Assembly (NCBI RefSeq): GCF_026151205.1
Contig: NC_087078.1
Location: 11,752,494-11,816,493, forward strand
DNA: 64,000 nucleotides
From: Bolinopsis microptera
Taxonomy: Eukaryota; Ctenophora; Tentaculata; Lobata; Bolinopsidae
Direction: 5' to 3'
A program made the position numbers and the translations under genes. The first letter of the stretch is position 1; every line of letters starts with the position of its first letter. Shown here in pieces: positions 13,901 through 23,421 of the stretch. The notes beneath the pieces were generated by a model. The model ran no database searches, was not told the DNA's origin, and worked only from the letters and a program-made list of their open reading frames with translations.

Positions 13901-16900
13901 CTGGGTTAGAGGGTAAGATAAGTGCTGGGTTAGAGGGTAAGATAAGTGCTGGGTTAGAGGGTAAGATAAGTGCTGGGTTAGAGGGTAAGATAAGTGCTGT
14001 AGTAGGAGATTAGTAGGAGTACATATAGTATATATAGTATAGAGGGAGGTTAGTGCCAGGTTTAATCAACAAATATCTGATTTCAGAGTAAACTCAACCG
14101 GACCAGCCTACAATGTCATGCTGCAACTGTACGTTTCTCTCTTCGACCTGGAAGTTATCTCTACAGATGCTCCAACCGGTTAGTGAGATATTATAGGGTG
14201 TCTCGGGATATTTATTATAATAAAGTGCATCTGCTGGTAGAAAGTCCGAAATGAGTGGAAAAAGGTTTTAACGAAACAGGATCTCTCCATCTCGGTATCT
14301 CGTCTCATTTTGACTTTTACAAACATTATTTCTTGCCCAGGAACAGTAGAAAGGTCAGGGCTGGGAGTGAAACTATCTAAAAGGGAGCTTCTGACGACGC
14401 AAACCATTGTGTGGCAAACTGTTCTGTCAGTCAAAAACTACAAATCATTCAGTGACTGCTCAACTGCCATTGTATCGTAAGTCTATTTACTTACATATTT
14501 GTATAAGTAAATAGTGGGCATACTTTCGTGATCCAGCAAGCTTTAGTAACTTTAGTTACTTAATACGGCAACATCATCCTGTAAATAAGATACTTTGGAT
14601 CTTCAAATTTCTTAGGGCCCGAACGCACTATGACTTTTTGTCAACTTTTGTCATCTTTTGTAATGATAACTTTTGCCACGAGGAGTATAGGCACGACCAC
14701 ACGAACACACTGTGCCATTTGTCACGAATTTTAGCTAGGCACGACTTTTTGAAAGACGTGACGACGTGCATGGGAGGTTGTCACTTGTCATGTACATTGT
14801 ACCCTTGTCACGACCGCTAAACACACTACGTGACTCGATTCTAGGTCTCTGATCCACAGATGCTTTGGTCCACGTCATCGGGCTCGGATAGCATGCTCTG
14901 TCAGCTCATGTTAAGAGTAATACAGTACACGTACGGGTCACATCACTCAGTCCAGTTAGTCCAAGCGACCTAAAGTGGACTGTTGGCCTAAAATCTGTTC
15001 TAAATTAGGATCAGGCCATCCGTCCGTTTTTTTCAGTATACTTGGTAGGCCATCAGTCCAGTTAGGCCAAGCGTCCTGTTAGGCCAACAGACCGGGTACT
15101 CTGGCGACTCTGGTGACTTGTGGCACAACCTCTGAACACATGACAACACACGTGACAACACACGTGACAACACACGTGACAACACACGTGACAACACATG
15201 TGACAAAAGTCACAGTGTGTCTGGGCCCTTAAACTCATCATATTAACGCAATGAAACTAGGAAGATATTTTGGGACCTTGCTAATATTATATTGATGAGC
15301 TTTAGCCTTTAACGCCCCCCTTTAATGAAAAAAAAACAGAAGTTTCCTCATTGATTTTTGTGTGATAATTCTCAAGAAGCACCAATATATTATATCGGTT
15401 TAAACTTTAAAGGATGTTTCGTCTGATTTTAAGATAAATGGACAATCCACTCCATGTTTGAGGCGAAGTTTATTTCTATAAATCAGGATGCGTTAGAAGG
15501 GTTAATTACAGCATGATGATATCTCTGATACCACTTCCGCGCTCGATTTGTGTCTGGTGAACAGCTTATCGACCACCGTGCTCATAGACCGTATCTACAT
15601 TTTTCACATTAAACATTCCGATGTATGATGTATCCTTACTGCTGTGACAATAACTTGGTTTCAGATTGTACGATAATTCGGAAACAGACAACAATGGACC
15701 AAAAATGTTGCCCATCATAATCAACAACTTTACTCCGAAACACGAAGAAACCTTCCCGTCACCAGGTAAGCAGCGTTTTTGACTGCTTAAAATTGCTGGT
15801 GAGAGCGCACGCGAATACAATTCTTGTAATAGTCAATGCGCCATACCGCTGATTGAGCCGCGCGTTTTAACCACATGGCCGCGCGCCCGGATGGTGTTAT
15901 CGAATTGATGTGGATGGCGGAGGATACTGAATAACATTACATCGCTTCAAGAAGAGGCAGACAAATTTCTTATATTGTTGATGGAATCAGGAGTGTTTCC
16001 AAGCATACTGCAGCGTCGAAAATGCTGATCCAGCCACAAATTAATTCTTCAGAACGCAATGTAGCAAAGCAAAACACCGTTTTAGATATCTTCTTACCCC
16101 TTGCCATATTAAATCATCATCGTTGGGTTGGTGGACGTTTGAGGTACTCTCAGTAATTTCTTTAATTATTTCTTCTATCTGAAGGTCGGTCGTCCACAGA
16201 CCTTAACTTTTAACTATGTATCCGTGATCTGACATGTTCTTAGAGAATATTGCTAGACATGGCTTGGAATTTTCCTCTTTTTAGAATCGTTTCCACCAAA
16301 TCATTCGCCGAGGAGGGCCCAGAGAATTAAAAAGTAGCTTCATTCGATGTATTTCTTTACGCTAAAAAACTGTTTTGGTCACGTGACAGGCTAGTAAAAC
16401 ACGAATTCGATTGTTTATGGTAAGGGTTAAGGTTAGAGTTGTGGTTATGTATATAGTAAGCTTTGAGATAATGGTTAGGATTCGAATTGGGGTTAGGGTA
16501 AATTGAATTGGTAAAAGCCTTTTAAAATTAGGTTGAATGTAAATTTTTTTCATAACCATCGTCATCACCTGGCTGATCCTGATTTGGAAAGAGGTATTTG
16601 AACTGAGAGTATCATGAGTGCATTCTTTAAAACGTTTAATTTTTCGCCTAAGAACTAGTCATGTCAAAGTTTGACACGCTTACCTTATGCTATATTGCAA
16701 CTATTAAGTTTCAATAAAGCAACCTATTAATAATAGTTTAATCGTGATTCGTGTCCTCCACGTAGCTGTAAGTTTCAAGTATAAGATGATTTATAAATGG
16801 TACTTATATAAATATAAGCACCAAACCACTCAGTTGGTCTTGGTAGACACGTCTTACTTGTGGCCACTGCATTCATTCAGTACAGAAATAGTTTCTTAAG

Positions 16901-19900
16901 GGTCATTAATGTCATCATTGTGGCAGTCCCCAAACCCCTGAGACAGGAAGTTGAGGGCGGATTCTGAAGAAACCATCCTAAACCAATGGGGACACTCCGG
17001 TTACCGATTGACGTGTTTCGGATGATACCTTGAACATTGAACCTCGATGATATATTTATATCGAGAAGATTCCGAGGGCAGCAAATAATGGCGAGACCAA
17101 ATCAGTTAGCACAACCATGTAAATCATCTTGACTAACGTATGAAGCCGTAAATCATCACTAAATGTCTGTCACGATATCGTATGGTGGATAAGCACCACG
17201 TCCCATAAACTTGTTTAAATAGCTTTTGCAAACGCGTTCAACACTATGAATTGACGATCTACCGGCTTGACTGGAAGTAGAAGTCGAATCAGGTTGAAGC
17301 AAGTTTTCTGGTACATCTTGCATAATTTCGCGTGAACAGCATACCGTTTAAATCCAATATAAGGGATAATATTGTAAAGACATATTTACTCAATTTATCT
17401 TCAGAAATCAATTCCCAAAGTTTAAGCCAACTCTTCTGGTTCGCTAAATGGTCGTTTTACTGCGGGTTTGAGCTGCATTCACGTGACACTCCCACCAGAC
17501 AATGTTAGAGTTCTGGTGAAATGGGTGAACCAATTAAAATATAGGTTCTTCTGCGTAATTGGTGCGTCACCAGCACTCTCAATATGTTCGAAGAAGAACT
17601 AATTAATTATGTCTCTCTGAGATATTATAAATCATTCTTGAACAATTATAAAGCTTTCTGGAACAGTACGCTAAGTGAGGTTTTATCCCAGGGGAGGTTA
17701 ACTGGATCTGATTAATTAATTAAATATGTTATATAAATGAGATAAGTAAGTAAAGTAGTGTGTAGTGTGTAGTTTCGTTACGCGTTCATTATTGAACGCT
17801 CTTATCTCAGCTCTTATCTCAGCTCTTATCTCAGCTCTTATCTCAGCTCTTATCTCAGCTCTTATCTCAGCTCTTATCTGAGCTCTTATCTCAGCTCTTA
17901 TCTCAGCTCTTATCTCAGCTCTTATCTCAGCTCTTATCGCTACAATTGAACTACGACTCAGCTGCTGCCTGCTACTGTGTTTGATGTTTATACAACTCAC
18001 AGTACATTATTGGAAATGTGGACTTTGACTCTACGGTGTAATCATTTGTCGATCAAGTGAATATTTGGACATGTTTGTTAATGCTGCTAATGATCTTGGT
18101 ACTTGGGCTGAGAAAGTTATGACGACAATAAACTTTGATGACGATAGTGATATCACATTAGACAAGTTCAAGAAACCAGGACGTTTTAGTAGAGCACCTT
18201 TTTGATGCGTTTCAGGATACTGTCCTATATAAGCATATGATGAGCGTATGTACCTATCAGCGAATAAAAATATAGAGGAAATGAATATTGGCTGCTGATA
18301 CTAGCGGGATATAAATGCTATATTTCATTTCATTTCAAAGATGTAGATAATTCAAGGACTCATATTAAGATATAACAGAATAGTCTACAATAATAATTGT
18401 AATAGGTTATTGAATGCAATGGCGAGCTCAATTGCTAAATAAAGAACTAGACATTTAACTACAAGAAAGTAACATCGCGGTATTCGTGTGATTTTAAAGA
18501 CGCTAGATAGCCGAAATTCTACTTAAAGTAACATTTTATTTGCTTAGTCCATCACTCGGGAGTCCGGGAAATAATTATTTTAGCGCTAGCTCCACCATAC
18601 TTAATTTCAGAAATGTACGGTAAAGGGATTCTGGGATCACGTGATCATGACACGCTGTACATTTGCAACACTTCCTGCTCTGCTGTACTGGGGGGAGGCG
18701 TGCTGGTGAAACTCAACTCTGCTATTCACAGCCTCATTGGTATGATATCCTTTTTATATTTAATCATATAATATATCTATTTAACTATATAAATATCATA
18801 TTTAACTATATTCATTATTTAACTATATTATATATAATATATTTAACTATATCTACCTTGTTTTAGTTAAGTTGTTACCTTTTGGTTCATCCATCAATTT
18901 GAACTTTGAAGTCGTTTTAATGCCAACAATCAAGTCAACAAAAAAACTGTGTTTATCAATGTCCCAAAAATTCAGCGTTCAGTTTTTTGCTCCATTTCCC
19001 CTGGGAATGTCAGATTTGCATTTTGTTATAATCTAATAAATAAACTGGATAATGTTTTTGTAAACTTTGTTTTATAGCCAAAAAATCTTACCTCCTATGC
19101 GATACAGTTTGAGCGCCATCAAGATTTTGACCTTCGCTGCATATCTGTATGACACTTAAAACAATTCCTATATGTCCGAACCTAATTTTTGACACCAATT
19201 ATTCTGTGAAATTAGTACCACAACCCTGACAGCCGACCTTTAGACATATCCCCCAAATGTCACCCTCAGTATTTATCTCTAACTCACCTTCACCGCTTAT
19301 CCCCCTAAAATCTCCTCCCTCTCCTCCCTCCCGCCCCCACTGTCTCCCCGTCTACATGACAGTGCGCGTGACACGTGACACGTGCACGTGACAGTACGAC
19401 CTTCAGGGCCTACAAATGAGACTTGTATGTTTAGTGCGTGTCACCTTGTCACCCCTGTGTTGTGGGAGTTGGTCATCTCTCTCTCTATTCGTACTTTAAA
19501 GTTAGGAATTATTGACTGTCAATAATTCTAATGGCAGAGACAAAACGGTTGCTTTGCAGAATTAAAGTGAAAGTAAAACTGTGCCTAACCTGCTATTAAC
19601 CTGTATAATTGAGATGATACTATAAGTGAGATTGATTGGAATTGGTTAAAAGTTGAAAGTGGAAAAGAAGCCTTTTTAGGTGAGCCTGTATTTTAGTGAT
19701 TCAACAGTAAAAAAGTTAAACTTTGTCGAGTGGAGGATCAAAATGGTTGTATCACATGTTTTAATACGGTAAAATGGAACGCAGTTATAGCACTCTCACT
19801 GCTTTATTAGTTAACATGTTGATCCCTTAACTTGCAATTTTAACGAAGTAAAACTAGACACCATTACCTTTCAAACCTAAAACAGTCTAATTGCTAATGT

Positions 19901-22158
19901 TGAGGCCGTGAAATCAGTCCTATATTAAAGTAATAAAACCCCAAATTCTCAAAGGTTAAGTGGTCCTCCAGCTCGTGAGGTTAGTGAAAATGACAGTGCT
20001 ATCCCACGTGACCAACTACCATGACAACCAACAAATATAATATAGTATTTCATACTGCAAACTTTGAGAAGCTTCTCTCGCCTTGTGACCCGGAGTTTGT
20101 GGCATACTAATGCAATTCCATTCAATTAGATGCGGACAATGTAGCATGGCTCATAAGTAGCTCTTTATCTGGGTAAACAGTTACGAGTCATCACACGTGA
20201 CTTGAACACTGCTTGCTGATTGGCCGAGAGGTGGTGCTCGGCGTTTCTATTGGCTGATGTTGGTGGTTGGTTGGTGGTTTCCAAGAGTTAAGTTGGTGGA
20301 AGCGTGGGAAGCTAAGTGGGAGCTTGGTTGTAAGATAGATAACAGTGCGGGAGATATTACGACACATTTAGCTTTACGATCAACACCAATTTACTTATAA
20401 TAAGAGGACCTTTATCTTCCAATCATATATATTATATATATCAATACATTAGTATATTATAGTCAATAAATAGTTTTATATATGTACATAAACTAATGTT
20501 ATTTTAGACTTTAATCAATACCACTATTGTTGTTATCATGGCGATGCCATATTTACCAACCCAGCAAAAGTTCCAATAATGCTCGATAATGGTAGCAGTA
20601 CTAACTAGTAAGTCTCCATCCTACTATATCTTGCTGTCTGCATGATAAACAGTTGTGTCGTATCTTAACAGTAACCTGCTGTAACAGCTAAATATCTTAA
20701 ATAGAAGCCGCGTGGTTTCAGCGGAACGACACGGCGATCAGGTACCAATATGTAAATACTGGGAATCACGAATTTACTCAGAAATTAAGAAATTGCACTG
20801 ACCGATCTGGGCGGTTAAGTAATGGTTTTAAATAAACGTCATTCTGGTAAATATTAGTAAAGGATGTTCTCAAAACATATGAGTCGATAATAATACCGTT
20901 TAAACATAGAAAACTGCTACTAAACTAAAAAAAAGGTTATTTAGTTATACCCTAGTTATGAATCATTGGTTAAATTAGGATGCAGTGCAACTATCGGCTA
21001 CGATGAATGGGACTTGCCACCCCATGGCAACATTAAACACTTGGCAGTCTTCAAGAAACCTGATGGCGAGTAACAGGTGAAGTTCAATCACCCTCCCTCA
21101 CCCCACACTCCCACAGGTCTAACAGTAACTAGGACTCAGTACATGCTATATGGGATCTCACAGAGTGGGGCCTATGTTATGTCTACTTCGTTGGACAACT
21201 GGATCTCGGTACCTCCTCAAATCTGGACAGGTTAGGATGTCATAGTCGTGATGTTTTGTTTGGTAATGTTTGTGTCGTGAAGTTTTCGTGGAATTGGCTT
21301 TTTAAACTTTAGAATTGGACGTTACTAGATATATTTGTGCAGGACATTCATTTTCCAAAAATTTAAGTTATCTACGACTACGGTAGTTCGTGTGTGATAA
21401 ATTGGCATTAAACTGTTTTTACCCTCGTTCTAAATTGTTTTTACCCTCGCTCTTAATGGGTATTTAAAAGGGGTTGTAAATACTTGGGATATTAACCATG
21501 TATCGACAGACATGTATATAATTAATAAGTGGCTACTGACTTGATAACTTTTTAACACCAATAAAATTTAATATCGCTGTGAAATATAAATAAATTAAAA
21601 ATTTTAATCCCCTTTCAAATTTTAAAAGCTATGTTGTTAAACCATTAAATAATAAAATAAAGTATCGATCTTTAGCTTAACCATACCCTGTAAATATGGA
21701 GTGAAGCACTTACTCATTTCTCTACCAGTTATTTCATTGAAATAACTGGAGCTTTTTCCGAAATCCTAATATCTTGTACTAAAGTTGCGCTTTTGTGATT
21801 TTCAGTACGTTGTGTCGGCGTCATTTTATATGTCTCATAATTTCTCCTTATCTGTTCACTCAACGATTCTTTGTAATTTACTGATTGGAACATTATTGTC
21901 GTATTTAAAAACTGGTGCTCAAAACTTCAGATCACCATGTTTTCATAACAAGGAGAAAAATAATATTATTATTTGCTCTCCTTCTTTAAATAAAAGTTCT
22001 GACAAATTAGCCTTGTAGAAGCTGGAGACAAGGCTGGAGACAAGGTTACACCAAGGACTGGACCCTGGCCTCAAACAGTGGACACTTCAACGGGGATACG
22101 ATACACAGCTACAGAAGAAGGAGTCAGTGATGGAGATGCTCTTATATTTGTGTGGTAG
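1..22158 (+). CDS. Large multi-exon extracellular protein with repeated DUF11-like beta-sandwich modules (5' end outside window)
   Basis: Reconstructed exons: <1-1519, 1644-1853, 2003-2134, 2236-2860, 2985-3194, 3314-3471, 3638-4623, 4762-4961, 6376-6584, 6801-6902, about 7066-7197, 7845-7993, 8148-8289, 8497-8686, 11677-11803, 12871-13020, 14087-14178, 14341-14476, 15665-15765, 18611-18739, 21117-21230, 22019-22158 (TAG). All junctions are GT-AG, phases agree throughout, and the total is about 1983 codons. The protein is rich in Thr/Ser/Val, N-glycosylation sequons and Cys, as expected outside the cell. A recurring pattern of a strand such as 'ISYTIRHT' or 'TYIVTIYHT', then a small-residue turn and 'AYxxxL', resembles the DUF11/integrin-leg type of beta-sandwich. 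No transmembrane segment is visible in the last exons. The real N-terminus and signal peptide lie to the left. I do not recognise an orthologue; adhesion or matrix function is inference. The least certain junction is 6902/7066. Confidence 0.75.
4962..6375. other. Intron containing a retroelement fragment
   Basis: A 1.4-kb intron of the large gene. Its centre (about 5150-5990) is foreign: it encodes a retroelement-type domain on the minus strand (5356-5817) and is followed by GC-rich DNA with a CGCGCG run near 5830. The remaining 5990-6375 is AT-rich with nothing recognisable before the acceptor. Confidence 0.6.
5356..5817 (-). pseudogene. Retroelement C-terminal domain fragment
   Basis: An open minus-strand frame of about 150 residues reads '...AFFDVKVINPNSNS', then a Lys/Arg-rich helix ('ENAERQKTRCYNERI'), 'VEHGSFAPLIYSVTGGMG', and 'RCKLSFLIRKLILLCIRGSR' near the end. 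This order (FDV+V-NP, charged helix, EHxSFxPLxxSxTGGMG, basic helix ending CIRG-R) matches, from memory, the C-terminal part of proteins encoded by abundant retroelements in many invertebrate genomes. No polymerase motif is nearby, so this is an old 5'-truncated insertion in an intron of the opposite-strand gene. It is not expected to be a host gene. The exact element class was not determined. Confidence 0.55.
6376..8686 (+). CDS. Middle exon block of the large beta-sandwich protein (6 exons)
   Basis: Exons 6376-6584, 6801-6902, about 7066-7197, 7845-7993, 8148-8289 and 8497-8686 continue the frame. The exon near 7066 could start at 7066 (acceptor aacag|TAC, phase 0) or at 7071 with an upstream donor 5 nt earlier (phase 2); both keep the frame. 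The sequence 'FLLTIHYPQ' repeats the strand motif seen in other modules. The 3' end of this exon, with its donor, is duplicated twice downstream (see findings). The last exon is very acidic (the 'EDDDVYDVSLDDGTF' region) and ends in phase 1, matching the acceptor at 11677 beyond the nested transporter gene. Confidence 0.7.
7198..7570 (+). repeat. TAACACTTAG minisatellite with two duplicated exon-end/donor cassettes
   Basis: Immediately after the donor at 7198 the intron consists of 10-bp units of the type taacacttag/t. Embedded are two near-identical copies of the last 54 nt of the preceding exon with its donor, at 7331-7384 and 7493-7546. Each copy is preceded by an in-array 'ttag' and followed by 'gtactgttcc' as in the original. 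The array stops near 7500 and the copied intron start runs to about 7570. Confidence 0.85.
8290..8412 (+). repeat. 10-bp TTCGTCTTTA minisatellite starting at a splice donor
   Basis: About eleven imperfect copies of ttcgtcttta (with a few 'cttca' variants) begin a few bases inside the intron that starts at 8290. No coding sequence or promoter features are seen in it. Confidence 0.85.
8780..9080 (-). repeat. Possible tRNA-derived SINE or other interspersed repeat
   Basis: Read on the minus strand, 8870-8935 contains TGGCCTTGTGG and, about 20 nt later, GGTCGTGACTC. These loosely resemble the A and B boxes of an RNA polymerase III promoter. On the plus strand, 'atgttcattccctct' occurs twice (near 8949 and 9010), each copy preceded by a 'cactaagtt'-type block. 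No poly(A) tail or target duplication was found. This is a weak call. Confidence 0.25.
9317..11305 (+). CDS. Organic-anion-transporting polypeptide (SLCO/OATP family), nested gene with no introns in its body
   Basis: A 12-TM solute carrier of the major-facilitator type that would move organic anions across the plasma membrane. The N-terminal 'GIRPxxLQ..ATP' block precedes TM1. The family signature 'WIGAWWLGFL' lies near residue 225. The large fifth outer loop (about residues 430-475) holds a Kazal-like cysteine module ('CECTTMLYNPVCGTDNLTYF'). The C-tail is hydrophilic. At about 660 residues it has the usual family length. It lies wholly inside the 8687-11676 intron of the large gene, on the same strand. 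The start is unresolved: the frame is open back to 9299, but the first in-frame ATG is 9356, inside the conserved N-terminus. A small upstream coding exon is therefore likely; ATG 9209 with donor 9253 and acceptor 9309 would fit phase but has a poor acceptor. A retrocopy origin is possible. Confidence 0.85.
   Translation, partial: YGVFGIRPDCLQFMATPNRFLGVFTMCTFFITFTLSMNSIVLDSIERNFNLSSVKSSTLVAVTDLSGVISAIFVSQLCDKFKVRWLSVGKLLFIVGVIILLGCQRMVDIETIFENSLNFTGTTSLPEICAKDTCSSQPANSFGTVYYILLISYILQGIGITPQGILGVTYIDELYHPTKVAFILAIQGGISLIGYPVSILVGGWLLRRWVTLGPPPPVLNPRSPAWIGAWWLGFLLGLIPLILLTIPLVGFPRQMPAALKISRAKEEMGIRYSFNQTDEETRTSVSMDVKKFLKRLFGNKSLLFLLLGDIVQFLQVAAFILFTPKFMAHAFNLDSTSVGLYICIIYGISFPLGSIIGGIFTKLFKMTGKGAALFMAITTLISSPFLLGNLFYCQQVPFAGVTHPYAGNSSVSGGFGASKSGIQDSQSGLKSHCNEECECTTMLYNPVCGTDNLTYFSPCFAGCQGSPSLRGGVLLYTNCTCVVNTETPSDGGTARAGRCPTEDCNGKLIVYLICAFLYMLLRFIAYPPHQLVYLRIVAEEDRAAAQGLRTITTKLFGQIPGPILIGYLVDNYCYVWKTSCEDDSNCWFYNMDGLTKILGAVYFVFIFVASIFFLLCWYTFPERGFTSGQRRGSKCGVNSVQPASLDIEDNASDLNTKTQSFV
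11677..22158 (+). CDS. C-terminal exon block of the large beta-sandwich protein (8 exons)
   Basis: Exons 11677-11803, 12871-13020, 14087-14178, 14341-14476, 15665-15765, 18611-18739, 21117-21230 and 22019-22158 join in phases 2, 2, 1, 2, 1, 1 and 1 and end at TAG. The 12871 and 14087 exons together give a clear beta-sandwich module ('VTYIVTIYHT' then 'GPAYNVMLQLYV'). The last three exons form a different C-terminal module with 'MYGKGILG', 'CNTSCSAVLGGGV', 'YMLYGISQSGAYVMS' and 'DNWISVPPQIW', which reads like short hydrophobic strands ending in aromatic residues. I do not recognise its family. No membrane anchor is visible at the end ('GDALIFVW'), so secretion or association with a partner is inferred. 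Confidence 0.7.
12523..12529 (+). promoter_or_regulatory. Intronic TATA box of an internal promoter
   Basis: TATAAAA lies about 94 nt upstream of an ATG (12617) that opens a signal-peptide exon with a strong splice donor. Expected initiation near 12553-12560 would leave a leader of about 60 nt. The placement between exons 11677-11803 and 12871-13020 of the large gene suggests an internal promoter. Confidence 0.5.
12617..12675 (+). CDS. Alternative first exon encoding a signal peptide
   Basis: The ATG has a good context (A at -3, G at +4). Nineteen codons read 'MALYLMIITFILGYVINCT', a typical hydrophobic secretory leader, then AG|gtaaag, a strong donor in phase 2. The next acceptor (12870|12871) also requires phase 2 and gives 'CTRGEDTATLPV'. 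Joined to exons 12871, 14087, 14341, 15665, 18611, 21117 and 22019 it makes exactly 307 codons including the stop. This predicts a 306-residue secreted isoform with one or two beta-sandwich modules and the C-terminal module. Alternatively the C-terminal part is an independent gene and the upstream exons end elsewhere. Evidence is positional only, with no transcript data. Confidence 0.6.
13021..13110 (+). repeat. GTTTGTGT microsatellite at a splice donor
   Basis: Repeats of gtttgtgtgttt start directly at the donor (gtgagtttgtttg). They give long apparent ORFs on the minus strand that are not genes. Confidence 0.9.
13318..14003 (+). repeat. 24-bp intronic minisatellite, about 29 copies
   Basis: Nearly perfect copies of a 24-bp unit (gataagtgctgggttagagg plus gtaa) fill about 690 bp of the intron 13021-14086. 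The unit length is a multiple of three and has no stop in one frame. It therefore creates a 234-codon open frame repeating 'ISAGLEGK', which has no splice support and is treated as a shadow. Confidence 0.95.
14615..15228. mobile_element. 614-bp non-autonomous DNA transposon with GGGCCC inverted repeats (PIF/Harbinger-like MITE)
   Basis: The left end GGGCCCGAACGCACTATGAC and the right end (reverse complement) GGGCCCAGACACACTGTGAC are inverted repeats that continue as 'tttttgtca'/'ttttgtca' for about 29 bp. Both are flanked by TTA (14612-14614 and 15229-15231), the 3-bp duplication typical of PIF/Harbinger elements. The interior holds a 12-bp acacgtgacaac array (15135-15210) and no transposase ORF. 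It sits in the intron 14477-15664. Confidence 0.75.
16372..16520 (+). repeat. Dispersed repeat containing TCACGTGA, copy A
   Basis: It begins 'tgttttggtcacgtgacagg' and continues with 'acgaattcgattgt' and a 'ggttagggtt'-like stretch. The reverse complement of 30000-30130 has the same order of blocks, so these are two copies of one family in opposite orientation. Confidence 0.5.
17799..17938 (+). repeat. 12-bp minisatellite (agctcttatctc), about 12 copies
   Basis: Almost perfect tandem units with a single 'ctga' variant. It is intronic and in-frame open on the minus strand ('AEIR' repeat), which is a shadow. Confidence 0.95.
18740..21116. other. Large intron without recognised genes
   Basis: The first 120 bp are an AT-rich imperfect repeat of 'atttaactatata'. 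Near 20190-20290 there is a short GC-richer stretch with CACGTGA, 'ctgattggcc' and 'ctattggctg' (inverted CCAAT) that could be promoter-like. No ATG exon with a donor in a usable phase was found after it. Nothing else was recognised. Confidence 0.5.
21231..22018. other. Last intron of the large gene; nothing recognised
   Basis: AT-rich, no tandem repeat of note and no plausible exon. The acceptor at 22017-22018 is preceded by a weak pyrimidine stretch, but the resulting frame to the TAG is clean. Confidence 0.6.
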
Positions 22159-22175
22159 TCAAGTTCGAGCATGTT

Positions 22176-22200
22176 CCACGTGCGCGCGCGTGCCACGTGG
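22176..22200. repeat. GC-rich near-palindrome in the 3' UTR
   Basis: CCACGTG, an alternating GCGCGCGC core and CCACGTGG form a near-perfect palindrome starting 18 nt after the stop codon at 22158. It could form a hairpin in the mRNA or Z-DNA; function unknown. Confidence 0.6.
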
Positions 22201-22555
22201 TATGCGAGTTAGAATGCACTTTTGGACTGACTAAACTTACTGAGGCGAACATGCTCAAAACTACGTATCGTTTTCAACGATTTGGATCCAGCGTTTGATG
22301 ATAGGAATGAAATTGAAAACTCATATAAGAACAATCCAAGCTGAACACTTATTAAGCCCGTTTTGATCCGGGATAATTGGTTTTACCTGTTTAATCAAGG
22401 ATATTTAAAAACTTTTCGTTTACTTTTTAGCAAGCTAGCTATCATAATCGAAGACAGGGTATCGAATATGTTCGCCAGTAATCATAAGATGAATAAGTGT
22501 TCTGTGTGAATTGAGAAACTGCACTGCAGTGACAGTGCTTCCCATTTAATGAAGA

Positions 22556-22561
22556 AATAAA
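22556..22561 (+). terminator. Polyadenylation signal AATAAA of the large gene
   Basis: First AATAAA seen after the TAG at 22158, giving a 3' UTR of about 400 nt. It is followed by T/GT-containing sequence. Confidence 0.5.
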
Positions 22562-23383
22562 GTGCTTGTTGAGTATGCTAGCCCAATATGTACTATCAAA
22601 AAACTTAAACAAGTTTTAAGAGTGAGGAAAGATCTTTTTGAGTAATTTTTATGATTATTGTTAGTTTTTAATTGACGAAGCTGTGATATGTGCGGCAGAG
22701 TGTAGCGATTTAGCGTTTTAGGTTGACGGACGAGTCTTTCTGAAGACTCGACAAATTTTTAACAGTAGCTAAGACAGTTAGAATCGGTGATCAATTAGAA
22801 TCAGCGATCAGTAGATTTTGATGATTATATCAAGAGAGTGTTCTACAAAACAATTATTCAGTGTATGAGATCCGCTCATATTTGTCTGGGAGTTAAGCGG
22901 AAATTAATAATTTTAATATTTTAATCTGAGTTTTGTCATCATGTTGATTCTACTTTATACACAAGTTTAACACAATAGGAAACACACTTATATCATCATT
23001 TTTTGCACGATTTACCTCGCGATGAGTAAGAGTATGTTTGAGGTGTCAAGATCTTTAAATTGTGTAACTGATTATCGACAGAAATGTCCATTATATATAA
23101 GAGTTTTAAAAGTTTTCACGCGAAATCTCTGTCAAAGTTGAAGTTCTACCTTCGTCTAGCCGTTCTGTAATTAGAATTCAAGAGTTCTGCCAGCAACTGG
23201 AACACTGGAACAGTGGAATCGCTTCAAACATTTGGTCCGTTTTAGCGCATCCTCAATTATTGCAAATCAAAATTTAAGTACAAATTTCTTTCCCAATCAC
23301 ATTGTTTCCTAAAGACTCGCATCACAGCCTCTACAAATAAAAAATCCGTTCTGTGCTGTTGTCATTAAAACTGATAGAAGAAC

Positions 23384-23421
<38 letters not shown>

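Larger units (their letters stand above)
15766..18610. other. Large intron; repeats only
   Basis: A 2.8-kb intron of the large gene. It contains a dispersed repeat starting 'tgttttggtcacgtga' (about 16372-16520, related to 29980-30125) and a 12-bp array (17799-17938). The rest is unique-looking AT-rich DNA in which I see no exon or RNA gene. Confidence 0.6.

Noticed and set aside
13309-14013. 234-codon ORF of ISAGLEGK repeats
   Set aside because: It is the 24-bp intronic minisatellite; the flanking exons splice around it and it has no independent start or stop context.
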